DNA of 5,246 nt from Candidatus Omnitrophota bacterium (GTDB lineage Bacteria > Omnitrophota > Gorgyraeia > 2-01-FULL-45-10), in NCBI GenBank assembly GCA_026387115.1, contig JAPLMI010000074.1, positions 1 to 5,246 on the forward strand, in the 5' to 3' direction. The notes beneath the pieces are model-generated. The model had not been told where the DNA came from. It made no database searches and saw only the letters and a program-made list of their open reading frames with translations. The position numbers were made by a program, and so were the translations under genes. Positions 1 through 5,246 of this stretch are shown here, one piece after another. How positions within the stretch are numbered: the first letter of the stretch is position 1; every line of letters starts with the position of its first letter.

Positions 1-41
1 CAGTTGGTTTGCTTCGCGACGTAACCCCGTTATACCGATGA
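1..41 (+). CDS. 3' end of an unidentified upstream gene (partial)
   Basis: One frame reads VGLLRDVTPLYR and stops at the TGA at 39-41, which overlaps the scpA ATG as ATGA. Such 4-base overlaps are common between translationally coupled genes, and no clear Shine-Dalgarno sequence precedes scpA, which also suggests coupling to an upstream gene. Only 12 residues are visible, too few to identify the protein. A tryptophanyl-tRNA synthetase C-terminus would be a plausible guess from its gene neighbourhood in some bacteria, but the sequence does not establish it. The other two frames also lack an identifiable product: one stops at 22-24, the other runs straight into scpA. Confidence 0.35.
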   Translation, partial: VGLLRDVTPLYR

Positions 42-784
42 GTTATAAAGTAAAACTTGACGTATTCGAAGGGCCGCTCGACCTCCTGCTATACCTTATA
101 CAGAAAGAGGAAGTCGATATATACGATATTCCGATAGCCAAGATCACGGACCAGTATCTGGAATATCTTGAACTGATGAAGCTTTTGGATCTAAACATCG
201 CCGGCGAATTCATCGTGATGGCGGCGACGCTGATGCACATTAAGTCCAAGATGCTCTTGCCGCCTGACCAGGCGGATGAGGAGAAACCGGAGGAAGATCC
301 GCGCGCGGAGCTGGTGCGCAGGCTTATCGAATACAAGAAGTTCAAGGAAGCGGCGAGCCAGCTTTCCCAGATGGAATCGCACCAGAAACATTTCTTCGCC
401 AGGGTCGGCCCGGGCGTGAAGACGGACGATATCCCCCGGGCGGATGAGTATTTCGAGGCGAGTCTCTTCGACCTGATAACGGCGTTTACGAAAGTCCTGA
501 AAGACATCCCGAAAGATGTCTTCTACGAAGTAGTAAAGGACGAATTTACCGTATCCGAGAAGATACACGATATACTGCATCTCCTGGTCGATAAAAAGTC
601 TATATTTTTCGGGGAACTTTTCAAGGGGACGAAGAATAAGCCTGAGATAATTACCATATTCCTGGCGCTTTTGGAACTGATAAAGATAAGAGAGGTTATA
701 GTGGCGCAGTCGGCGGCGTTTGCCGAGATAGAAGTTATCAGAAATACAGAAGCTATTAAGCCGGAAGAGGGTCATGATGGATAG
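38..784 (+). CDS. scpA: Segregation and condensation protein A (ScpA, kleisin)
   Basis: ScpA is the kleisin subunit of the bacterial SMC-ScpAB complex. It bridges the SMC ATPase heads and binds an ScpB dimer, acting in the cytoplasm on the nucleoid to organise and segregate chromosomes. The 248-residue product has the usual family length. The N-terminus carries the diagnostic FEGPLDLLLYLI motif (residues 10-21), followed by EEVDIYDIPIAKITDQYL (24-41) and the helix with MAATLMHIKSKMLLP (61-75). An acidic linker follows (about 78-90), then a charged helical middle. The C-terminal winged-helix segment includes FLALLELIKIREVIVAQ (208-224), the part expected to contact an SMC head. The ATG at 38 puts the family motif at its normal distance from the start. 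The same frame is open to the left window edge, but those codons do not look like ScpA. No smc gene is visible here. The gene overlaps scpB by 8 or 11 bases, consistent with coupled synthesis of complex partners. Confidence 0.97.
   Translation: MSYKVKLDVFEGPLDLLLYLIQKEEVDIYDIPIAKITDQYLEYLELMKLLDLNIAGEFIVMAATLMHIKSKMLLPPDQADEEKPEEDPRAELVRRLIEYKKFKEAASQLSQMESHQKHFFARVGPGVKTDDIPRADEYFEASLFDLITAFTKVLKDIPKDVFYEVVKDEFTVSEKIHDILHLLVDKKSIFFGELFKGTKNKPEIITIFLALLELIKIREVIVAQSAAFAEIEVIRNTEAIKPEEGHDG
763..771 (+). promoter_or_regulatory. Ribosome binding site of scpB
   Basis: The purine-rich stretch GGAAGAGGG lies inside the end of scpA. It ends 2 bases before the ATG at 774 and 5 bases before the ATG at 777. 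The second spacing is nearer the usual optimum, so translation may start at the second of the two adjacent methionine codons. Confidence 0.5.
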
Positions 785-1427
785 GGACGAGAGAAAATTG
801 ATCATCGAGGCGCTTCTTTTCGTAAGCGATAAGCCGGTTTCGATCGACGCGTTGAAGAGCGTTATTAAGGATATCGACCCGACCGAGATAAGGGCGATTA
901 TTGAAGAGCTGAACGCGGAGTATGCCGCCAGCGCGAGAAGTTTCAGCATTAAAGAGATAGCGGGCGGCTTCCAGATGCTGACGGATCCGGTCTATTCCAA
1001 GTGGATAGCGGCTCTTTACAAGAGGCCGCCGGACAGGCTGACGGGGCCGTCGCTCGAGACGCTGGCGATAATAGCGTATAAGCAGCCGCTGACAAGAAGC
1101 GATATCGAGGCGATCAGGGGCGTGAACGTCGACGGCGTCCTCGGGACGCTCGAGGAGCGCGGCCTCATAAGGACGAGGGGCCGTCTTGAAGCGCCGGGAC
1201 GACCTATACTCTACGGAACGACGACGGAATTTTTGCAGCACTTCGGATTGAAATCAATTGAGGAGCTTCCTAAATTAAAGGAATTCAAAGAGAGCGATTT
1301 GGATTTTATAAAAGAAAAAGAAAAAACACAAACTATAAATACCCAGACCGGAAAGCTGGTCACCGAATCTCATGAAACGGTTAAGGAAGGAGCGGATAAT
1401 AATGAAGGCCCTGCGCAAGGCGGTTGA
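774..1427 (+). CDS. scpB: Segregation and condensation protein B (ScpB)
   Basis: ScpB dimers bind the ScpA linker in the SMC-ScpAB complex, so this is the functional partner of the preceding gene. The protein is 217 residues from the first ATG, or 216 from the ATG at 777, which has better spacing to the ribosome binding site. It is built of two winged-helix regions. Family signatures are IEALLFVSDKPVS (11-23), GGFQMLT (64-70), the strongly conserved SLETLAIIAYKQPLTRSDIE (93-112) with IRGV following, and the segment from GTLEERGLI (124-132) to APGRPILYGTT (140-150) and FLQHFGL (153-159). From about residue 170 the chain becomes a charged, Lys/Glu/Thr-rich tail of some 48 residues, probably disordered; such tails vary widely among ScpB proteins. 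The A-rich DNA encoding this tail lowers local GC. The final 26 bases overlap the start of pheA. Confidence 0.96.
   Translation: MMDRDERKLIIEALLFVSDKPVSIDALKSVIKDIDPTEIRAIIEELNAEYAASARSFSIKEIAGGFQMLTDPVYSKWIAALYKRPPDRLTGPSLETLAIIAYKQPLTRSDIEAIRGVNVDGVLGTLEERGLIRTRGRLEAPGRPILYGTTTEFLQHFGLKSIEELPKLKEFKESDLDFIKEKEKTQTINTQTGKLVTESHETVKEGADNNEGPAQGG
1387..1392 (+). promoter_or_regulatory. Ribosome binding site of pheA
   Basis: AAGGAG, within the longer purine run AAGGAAGGAG (1383-1392), lies 9 bases before the ATG at 1402. It decides the pheA start in favour of 1402 over the in-frame ATG at 1372, which would add ten basic residues that the chorismate mutase family does not need. The site is inside the scpB coding region. 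Confidence 0.75.
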
Positions 1428-2466
1428 TTCGATAGATTCCCAGATCCTGAGCCTTTTAAATAAGAGAGCGGAAGTGATCCTTAAAATCGGGAAGGTCAAG
1501 GCAAAGAGAAAAGAGCCTGTCTACGTTCCGGACAGAGAGAAGGATGTTTATAAAAAGTTGGCTTCAAAGAATAAAGGGCCGATCCCGACAGACTCGGTCA
1601 AGGCCATATTCAGAGAGATAATGTCAAGCGCGTTGCAGCTGGAAAGGCCCATCGCGATAGCGTATCTGGGGCCGGAATTCACTTTCACTCACCTGGCCAG
1701 TATGAAGAAGTTCGGCTCGAGCGTCAACTACACCGGCTGCGGCACCATAACAGATGTATTCAGCGAAGTCGAAAAGGCGAGGGCCGATTACGGGGTCGTG
1801 CCTATAGAGAATTCTATCGAAGGCGCGGTCAATCACACGCTTGACATGTTCGCGGATTCCAGCCTCAAAATATGTTCCGAGGTCTATCTCGAGATATGCC
1901 ACAACCTTTTATCGAGGGAATCCGCGAAGAGCAGGATAAAGAAGGTATATTCAAAGGCCGAGGTATTCGGGCAATGCAGACTTTGGCTTGAGTCGAACCT
2001 GCCGAAGGTCGAACTTATCGATGTCTCGAGCACCGCCAGGGCCGCCGAAATAGCTTCGCGCCAGAAGGGCGCCGCGTGTATCGCAAGCGACCTGGCCGCG
2101 AAAAAATACGGCCTCAAAGGGCTGTATAAATCGATAGAGGACAGCGCGCATAACGTAACCCGGTTTCTTGTCATCGGGAAAAATGACGCTCATCCCACGA
2201 GGCAGGACAAGACGTCGATAATGTTCTCAGTCAAGGACAGGGCCGGCGCGCTTCACGATATGCTCGTTCCGTTCAAAAAGAACGGCATTAATTTAACTAA
2301 GATAGAATCGAGGCCCTCCAAGATGAGGGCGTGGGAGTATTACTTCTTTGTCGATCTTGAGGGGCATTTCAAGGATGCGAAAGTCGCGAAAGCGCTTTCG
2401 GAACTCAAGAAATCAGCTTCTTACATGAAGATGCTCGGCTCATATCCGGTCGGAGACAGCGTTTAA
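1402..2466 (+). CDS. pheA: Bifunctional chorismate mutase / prephenate dehydratase (P-protein)
   Basis: This enzyme converts chorismate to prephenate and then to phenylpyruvate, the precursor of phenylalanine. From the ATG at 1402 it is 354 residues, typical of fused P-proteins. Residues 1-80 form an AroQ-type helical chorismate mutase: LRKAVDSID (4-12), NKRAEV (20-25), IGKVKAKR (29-36) and PDRE (43-46) align with the E. coli active-site arginines and lysine. Prephenate dehydratase spans about 84-260. It has AYLGPEFTFTHLA (87-99), VVPIENSIEGAVNHTLD (132-148), STARAAEIA (210-218) and the catalytic TRF motif (253-255) within NVTRFLVIGK. A C-terminal ACT domain (about 270-348) has GALHDML (282-288) and IESRP (301-305), the two motifs known to bind phenylalanine, so feedback inhibition is likely. 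Odd points: the usual GPxGTF motif reads GPEFTF, and the usual YSHPQA segment reads YSKAEV (183-188). The gene overlaps scpB by 26 bases and is followed by hisC after 2 bases. Confidence 0.96.
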   Translation: MKALRKAVDSIDSQILSLLNKRAEVILKIGKVKAKRKEPVYVPDREKDVYKKLASKNKGPIPTDSVKAIFREIMSSALQLERPIAIAYLGPEFTFTHLASMKKFGSSVNYTGCGTITDVFSEVEKARADYGVVPIENSIEGAVNHTLDMFADSSLKICSEVYLEICHNLLSRESAKSRIKKVYSKAEVFGQCRLWLESNLPKVELIDVSSTARAAEIASRQKGAACIASDLAAKKYGLKGLYKSIEDSAHNVTRFLVIGKNDAHPTRQDKTSIMFSVKDRAGALHDMLVPFKKNGINLTKIESRPSKMRAWEYYFFVDLEGHFKDAKVAKALSELKKSASYMKMLGSYPVGDSV

Positions 2467-2468
2467 AA

Positions 2469-3566
2469 ATGAGAAATCTGGTAAGACCAAACATACTGAA
2501 CGTCAAGAACTACGTTCCCGGAAAGCCCATCGAAGAAGTCCAGCGCGAACTCGGCTTGAAGGACATTATAAAATTAGCGTCCAACGAAAATTGCCTCGGG
2601 CCTTCGCCAAAGGCGATCGCGGCGATAAAAAGGGTCCTTAAGAACGTAAACCGGTATCCGGATTCCTCAAGTTACTATCTGAGGAAAAAGGTGGCTAAGC
2701 TCCTCGGCGTGGACGGGAATAACCTCATATTCGGAAACGGCTCGGACGAAATAATAGGGCTTGCCGTCAGGACTTTCGTGAAAGATGGCGATGAGATCGT
2801 GATAGCTAAGCCCACTTTTCTGATATACGAGATAGTGTCCCAGATACAGAACGCTAAGATAAAGTTTGTGCCGCTTACAAAAGATTTCAGGCACGACCTT
2901 AAGGCGATGAAGAAGGCGGTCACCGAAAATACCAGGATGGTCTTCATCGCCAATCCGGATAATCCTACCGGAAGCTACGTTACGAAATCGGAATTGAACG
3001 AATTCTTTAAAGGCTTACCGGAGGATCTTATAGTTTTTCTGGACGAGGCGTATTTTGAATTTGCCAAATCGGGCTGCAGGGACTATCCGGACGGACTGGG
3101 CTATCTCGAAAAGCGGCCCGGCCTGATAGTCGCCAGGTCCCTGTCTAAGGCGTACGGACTTGCGGGATTGAGGATAGGTTACGGTATATCCAATCCCGAA
3201 GTCATAAGCTATATGGAAAAGACGAGGGAACCGTTTAACGTAAATCTGTTGGCGCAGGCCGCGGCGCTGGCAGCCGTTGACGACAGGGCATTCCTGAAGA
3301 AGACATTGTCTCATGTAGAGCTCGAGAAAAAGTTCATTTGCGGGGAACTGCGTAAGCTCAAACTTGATTATGTCGAGAGCGCGACCAATTTCATAATGGT
3401 CGACGTAAGGAAGGACTGTAAGGAAGTCTATAGCAAATTATTAAAGAAAGGCGTGATCGTGCGCGATATGAAGGCGTGGGGGTTTGATACTTTTATCCGC
3501 GTTACCATAGGAACGCGGGAAGAAAATAGGAAGTTTATGAAAGAGCTAAAGACGGTTTTAACGTAA
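2469..3566 (+). CDS. hisC: Histidinol-phosphate / aromatic aminotransferase (HisC family)
   Basis: A PLP-dependent fold-type I aminotransferase of 365 residues, the usual length for HisC. Visible motifs are LASNENCLGPSP (36-47), NRYPDSSSYYLRKKVA (61-76), GNGSDEII (89-96), ANPDNPTG (161-168), FLDEAY (190-195) and SLSKAYGLAGLRIGY (224-238), in which K227 should form the Schiff base with PLP, D192 binds the pyridine nitrogen and R235 contacts the phosphate. FIRVTIGTREEN (342-353) holds R344, expected to bind the substrate carboxylate. HisC enzymes exchange imidazole-acetol phosphate and histidinol phosphate with 2-oxoglutarate and glutamate. Several, notably that of Bacillus subtilis, also transaminate phenylpyruvate and hydroxyphenylpyruvate. 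Sitting between pheA and aroF-tyrA with no other his gene in view, this copy is inferred to serve phenylalanine and tyrosine synthesis, possibly as well as histidine. The start is 2 bases after the pheA stop; a GGAG at 2452-2455 is somewhat distant (13 bases), so translational coupling is likely. Confidence 0.93.
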   Translation: MRNLVRPNILNVKNYVPGKPIEEVQRELGLKDIIKLASNENCLGPSPKAIAAIKRVLKNVNRYPDSSSYYLRKKVAKLLGVDGNNLIFGNGSDEIIGLAVRTFVKDGDEIVIAKPTFLIYEIVSQIQNAKIKFVPLTKDFRHDLKAMKKAVTENTRMVFIANPDNPTGSYVTKSELNEFFKGLPEDLIVFLDEAYFEFAKSGCRDYPDGLGYLEKRPGLIVARSLSKAYGLAGLRIGYGISNPEVISYMEKTREPFNVNLLAQAAALAAVDDRAFLKKTLSHVELEKKFICGELRKLKLDYVESATNFIMVDVRKDCKEVYSKLLKKGVIVRDMKAWGFDTFIRVTIGTREENRKFMKELKTVLT

Positions 3567-3619
3567 AAACGGAAAAACTTAAAAACCAAAAAACTTTTTT
3601 TGTTTTTTAGTTTTTACGT
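3561..3619 (+). repeat. Long imperfect A/T-rich inverted repeat at the end of hisC
   Basis: The left arm at 3561-3578 pairs with the right arm at 3602-3619. There are ten perfect pairs (ACGTAAAAAC with GTTTTTACGT), then one G-A mismatch, one G-T wobble and six more pairs, leaving a 23-base interval. The left arm includes the last sense codon and stop codon of hisC. The structure is AT-rich and lacks the GC-rich stem followed directly by a T-run of a classical intrinsic terminator. It may be a weak terminator or an mRNA-stabilising 3' structure, or chance pairing of A-rich and T-rich tracts. Confidence 0.5.
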
Positions 3620-3636
3620 CTTTTGGTTTTTTGGTT
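3584..3636 (+). repeat. Second inverted repeat, interleaved with the first
   Basis: AACCAAAAAAC at 3584-3594 is perfectly complementary over 11 bases to GTTTTTTGGTT at 3626-3636, with 31 bases between. Its left arm lies in the loop of the preceding inverted repeat and its right arm lies downstream of it, so the two would form an H-type pseudoknot order or compete with each other. The right arm ends 5 bases before the aroF ribosome binding site. The 87-base gap holding these repeats (3567-3653) has 22 G or C bases, about 25 percent, far below the flanking genes. Confidence 0.45.
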
Positions 3637-3641
3637 AACAT

Positions 3642-3645
3642 GGAG
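3642..3645 (+). promoter_or_regulatory. Ribosome binding site of aroF
   Basis: GGAG lies 8 bases before the ATG at 3654, a good spacing. It falls in the loop between a short 5-base inverted repeat, GTTAA (3634-3638) and TTAAC (3647-3651); that stem would be too weak to block the site on its own. Confidence 0.7.
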
Positions 3646-3653
3646 CTTAACTT

Positions 3654-4670
3654 ATGATAATAGTACTACGGCCCGACGCAACCGAGAAACAGGTTAATCA
3701 TTTAGTAGCTAAGATTAAGTCGCTGGGCTTGAAGCCCTGGGTCTCTAAAGGCGTCGAGCGCACCATAATCGGCGTGATAGGCGAAGAGGACATCATACGC
3801 GTCCAACCGCTCGAAGTATTTCCCGGCGTAGAGAGGGTTTTGCAGATCCTGAAGCCGTATAAGCTCGCTTCGAGGGATTTCAAAAAAGAGGACAGTGTAA
3901 TAGATGTGGGAGGAGGAGTTAAAGTAGGTTCAAAAAAGCTTGTGGTGATGGCCGGCCCCTGTTCTGTGGAGAGCGAAAAACTTCTGATAGATATAGCCAG
4001 GAAAGTCAAAAAAGCGGGGGCGACGGTTTTAAGAGGTGGCGCGTTTAAACCCAGGACGAGCCCCTACGCGTTCCAGGGCCTCGGCGTTCAGGGCCTGAAA
4101 TATCTTGCCCAGGCGAAAAAAGAAACGGGCCTGAGGATAATAACGGAGCTCATGGATATCCGCGACCTGGATACCGTGTTAAAATACACCGATATCATAC
4201 AGATCGGCGCGAGGAATATGCAGAACTTCAACCTTCTGAAAGAGGTCGGAAAGACGAAGAGGCCCGTTCTATTGAAACGCGGAATGGCGAACACGATCAA
4301 GGAATTGCTCATGTCCGCCGAATACGTCCTATCCGAAGGTAATTTCAGCGTGATCCTGTGCGAGCGCGGAATAAGGACATTCGAAGACGCGACGCGTTTC
4401 ACTTTGGATATAACAGCGGTTCCCGTAATAAAGAATTTAAGCCACCTTCCCGTCGTAGTCGATCCTTCGCATGCGACGGGGAAGTGGGGCCTGGTCGGGC
4501 CGTGCGCGAAAGCTGGTATAGCCGCCGGCGCGGACGGGCTGATCATAGAAGTTCACCCGAAGCCGGAAGAGGCGATGTCTGACGGCGAGCAGTCGCTAGT
4601 ACCGGCGAACTTTGAGAAGCTGATGAAGGAGATAGAAAAAATCGCGGAAGCCATCGGCAGGACGCTTTAG
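3654..4670 (+). CDS. aroF: 3-deoxy-D-arabino-heptulosonate 7-phosphate (DAHP) synthase, type I beta with regulatory domain
   Basis: This enzyme condenses phosphoenolpyruvate with erythrose 4-phosphate to DAHP, the first committed step of the shikimate pathway. The protein has 338 residues, matching the Thermotoga maritima-type enzyme. Residues 1-70 form the ferredoxin-like regulatory domain (start MIIVLRPDAT, then ERTIIGVIG at 35-43), known in that family to bind tyrosine or phenylalanine and close the active site. The TIM-barrel catalytic domain begins near residue 93. Motifs are VVMAGPCSVES (97-107), LRGGAFKPRTSPYAFQG (126-142), TELMD (164-168), IGARNMQNF (184-192), LLKRGM (206-211), ILCERGIRTFE (234-244), VVDPSHATG (268-276), IIEVHP (297-302) and SDGEQSL (309-315). 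The expected divalent metal ligands are all present: C103, H273, E299 and D310. The start is supported by GGAG 8 bases upstream and by the normal domain length. The 87-base spacer before it allows separate control from hisC, and tyrA follows after 4 bases. Confidence 0.96.
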   Translation: MIIVLRPDATEKQVNHLVAKIKSLGLKPWVSKGVERTIIGVIGEEDIIRVQPLEVFPGVERVLQILKPYKLASRDFKKEDSVIDVGGGVKVGSKKLVVMAGPCSVESEKLLIDIARKVKKAGATVLRGGAFKPRTSPYAFQGLGVQGLKYLAQAKKETGLRIITELMDIRDLDTVLKYTDIIQIGARNMQNFNLLKEVGKTKRPVLLKRGMANTIKELLMSAEYVLSEGNFSVILCERGIRTFEDATRFTLDITAVPVIKNLSHLPVVVDPSHATGKWGLVGPCAKAGIAAGADGLIIEVHPKPEEAMSDGEQSLVPANFEKLMKEIEKIAEAIGRTL

Positions 4671-4674
4671 GCAT

Positions 4675-5246
4675 ATGAAACAATTTAATAAAATTGCGAT
4701 TATAGGAGTAGGACTGATCGGCGGCTCGATAGGGCTTGCTGTTAAGAAGAGGAAGCTGGCAGGCGAAGTCGTCGGTGTCTTCAGACGAAGATCGACCCTA
4801 AAAAAAGCCCTAAGGCATAAAGCCGTCGACAGGGGAACGATGTCTGTCAGGGAGGGCGTATTCGATGCCGACCTTATAATACTGGCTACACCGGTGCGTT
4901 CTATCGTAGCTGCGGCAAGCCAAGCAATTAAATGCGCGAAGGCCGGGGCTATAATAACAGATGTTGGCAGCACCAAGGGGTTGATCGTCAACAGAATAGA
5001 GGATATGCTGTCAAAAAGTCGTTCGCTAAATTTTATCGGCTCTCACCCGATGGCCGGTTCCGAAAAGCAAAGCGTCGAATTCGCGCGGCACGACCTTTTG
5101 GAGGATACGCCGTGTATAGTTACCAGGACCGGCAAGACAGACGTAAGCTCGCTCGAAAAAATCATAAGTTTCTGGAAGGCGCTGGGAACGAAGGTCAAAG
5201 TAATGAGCCCTTCCGAGCACGATAGAGGCGTTTCGCTGATAAGCCA
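4675..5246 (+). CDS. tyrA: Prephenate/arogenate dehydrogenase, N-terminal part (truncated by window edge)
   Basis: This enzyme oxidatively decarboxylates prephenate to 4-hydroxyphenylpyruvate, or arogenate to tyrosine, on the tyrosine branch. The 190 codons visible cover the Rossmann dinucleotide-binding domain and the beginning of the catalytic region. Motifs are IAIIGVGLIGGSIGLA (7-22), the glycine-rich nucleotide loop; DADLIILATPV (64-74); IITDVGSTKG (93-102); GSHPMAGSE (122-130); and SPSEHDRGVSLIS (178-190), which in the family normally continues to HLPH just past the edge. After the second beta strand the chain reads GVFRRRS (34-40) rather than ending in the aspartate typical of NAD-specific enzymes, which suggests NADP use. 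The substrate-determining C-terminal half is outside the window, so prephenate and arogenate cannot be separated. The ATG is 4 bases after the aroF stop, with only weak ribosome binding sites (AGGA at 4659-4662), so translation is probably coupled to aroF. No frameshift or stop is seen up to the edge. Confidence 0.93.
   Translation, partial: MKQFNKIAIIGVGLIGGSIGLAVKKRKLAGEVVGVFRRRSTLKKALRHKAVDRGTMSVREGVFDADLIILATPVRSIVAAASQAIKCAKAGAIITDVGSTKGLIVNRIEDMLSKSRSLNFIGSHPMAGSEKQSVEFARHDLLEDTPCIVTRTGKTDVSSLEKIISFWKALGTKVKVMSPSEHDRGVSLIS

Noticed and set aside
191..949. Long open reading frame on the minus strand across scpA and scpB, and similar ones elsewhere.
   Set aside because: They lie opposite well-conserved genes, show no recognisable motifs, and are the expected by-product of codon bias on the opposite strand.
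1311..1328. A-rich run in the scpB tail that resembles a slippery frameshift site.
   Set aside because: In the scpB frame the codons read aaa gaa aaa gaa aaa aca, which does not fit the X XXY YYZ pattern, and scpB continues in its own frame to a normal end, so no frameshift is needed.
1372..1401. Longer pheA start at the upstream in-frame ATG.
   Set aside because: It would add ten residues before a complete chorismate mutase domain, while a strong Shine-Dalgarno sequence sits 9 bases before the ATG at 1402.
3564..3620. Classical rho-independent terminator after hisC.
   Set aside because: T-tracts are present but no GC-rich hairpin directly precedes one; the stems are almost entirely A-T. 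A weak or atypical terminator cannot be excluded, so the region is listed as inverted repeats instead.
3640..3657. Mini open reading frame MELNL whose TGA overlaps the aroF ATG as ATGA.
   Set aside because: Only five codons, contains no run of aromatic residues expected of an attenuator leader, has no ribosome binding site of its own, and uses the bases of the aroF Shine-Dalgarno site. Most likely chance.
1..5246. Mobile element, CRISPR array, tRNA or rRNA, or a hidden novel system.
   Set aside because: No repeat-spacer pattern, transposase motif, long terminal inverted repeats or RNA-gene signature seen; nearly all bases are accounted for by recognisable housekeeping genes.

Overview
The window reads as ordinary bacterial chromosome from a tightly packed, one-directional gene cluster. 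All supported genes are on the + strand. In order they are: the last codons of an unidentified upstream gene, scpA, scpB, pheA (fused chorismate mutase and prephenate dehydratase), hisC (histidinol-phosphate/aromatic aminotransferase), aroF (DAHP synthase with an N-terminal regulatory domain), and the first 190 codons of tyrA (prephenate/arogenate dehydrogenase), which runs off the right edge. Genes overlap or are 2 to 4 bases apart, except for an 87-base AT-rich gap between hisC and aroF.

Region by region: bases 1-1427 hold the two non-SMC subunits of the condensin-like SMC-ScpAB complex, used in chromosome organisation and segregation. Bases 1402-5246 hold aromatic amino acid enzymes. AroF makes DAHP, the first shikimate pathway intermediate. 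PheA converts chorismate to prephenate and then phenylpyruvate. TyrA oxidises prephenate (or arogenate) on the tyrosine branch. HisC very likely supplies the transamination step to phenylalanine and tyrosine, possibly alongside its histidine pathway role. PheA carries a C-terminal ACT domain with intact phenylalanine-binding motifs, and AroF carries a ferredoxin-like N-terminal domain of the kind that mediates tyrosine/phenylalanine feedback, so both the entry step and the phenylalanine branch look allosterically controlled.

Organism: the coding sequence has intermediate GC by eye and frequent ATA (Ile) and AGG/AGA (Arg) codons. The order scpA-scpB-pheA-hisC-aroF-tyrA, with a Thermotoga-type DAHP synthase, suggests an uncultivated deep-branching bacterium. 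From memory this resembles Candidatus Omnitrophota, but that is inference and the window contains no rRNA or other taxonomic marker to prove it.

I see no mobile element, CRISPR array, tRNA or rRNA, and no convincing new biological system. The least explained stretch is the hisC-aroF spacer (3567-3653), which has complementary A-rich and T-rich tracts in a pseudoknot-like order. Other points worth checking are an arginine-rich cofactor region in TyrA, a variant motif in prephenate dehydratase, and the role of the aminotransferase.
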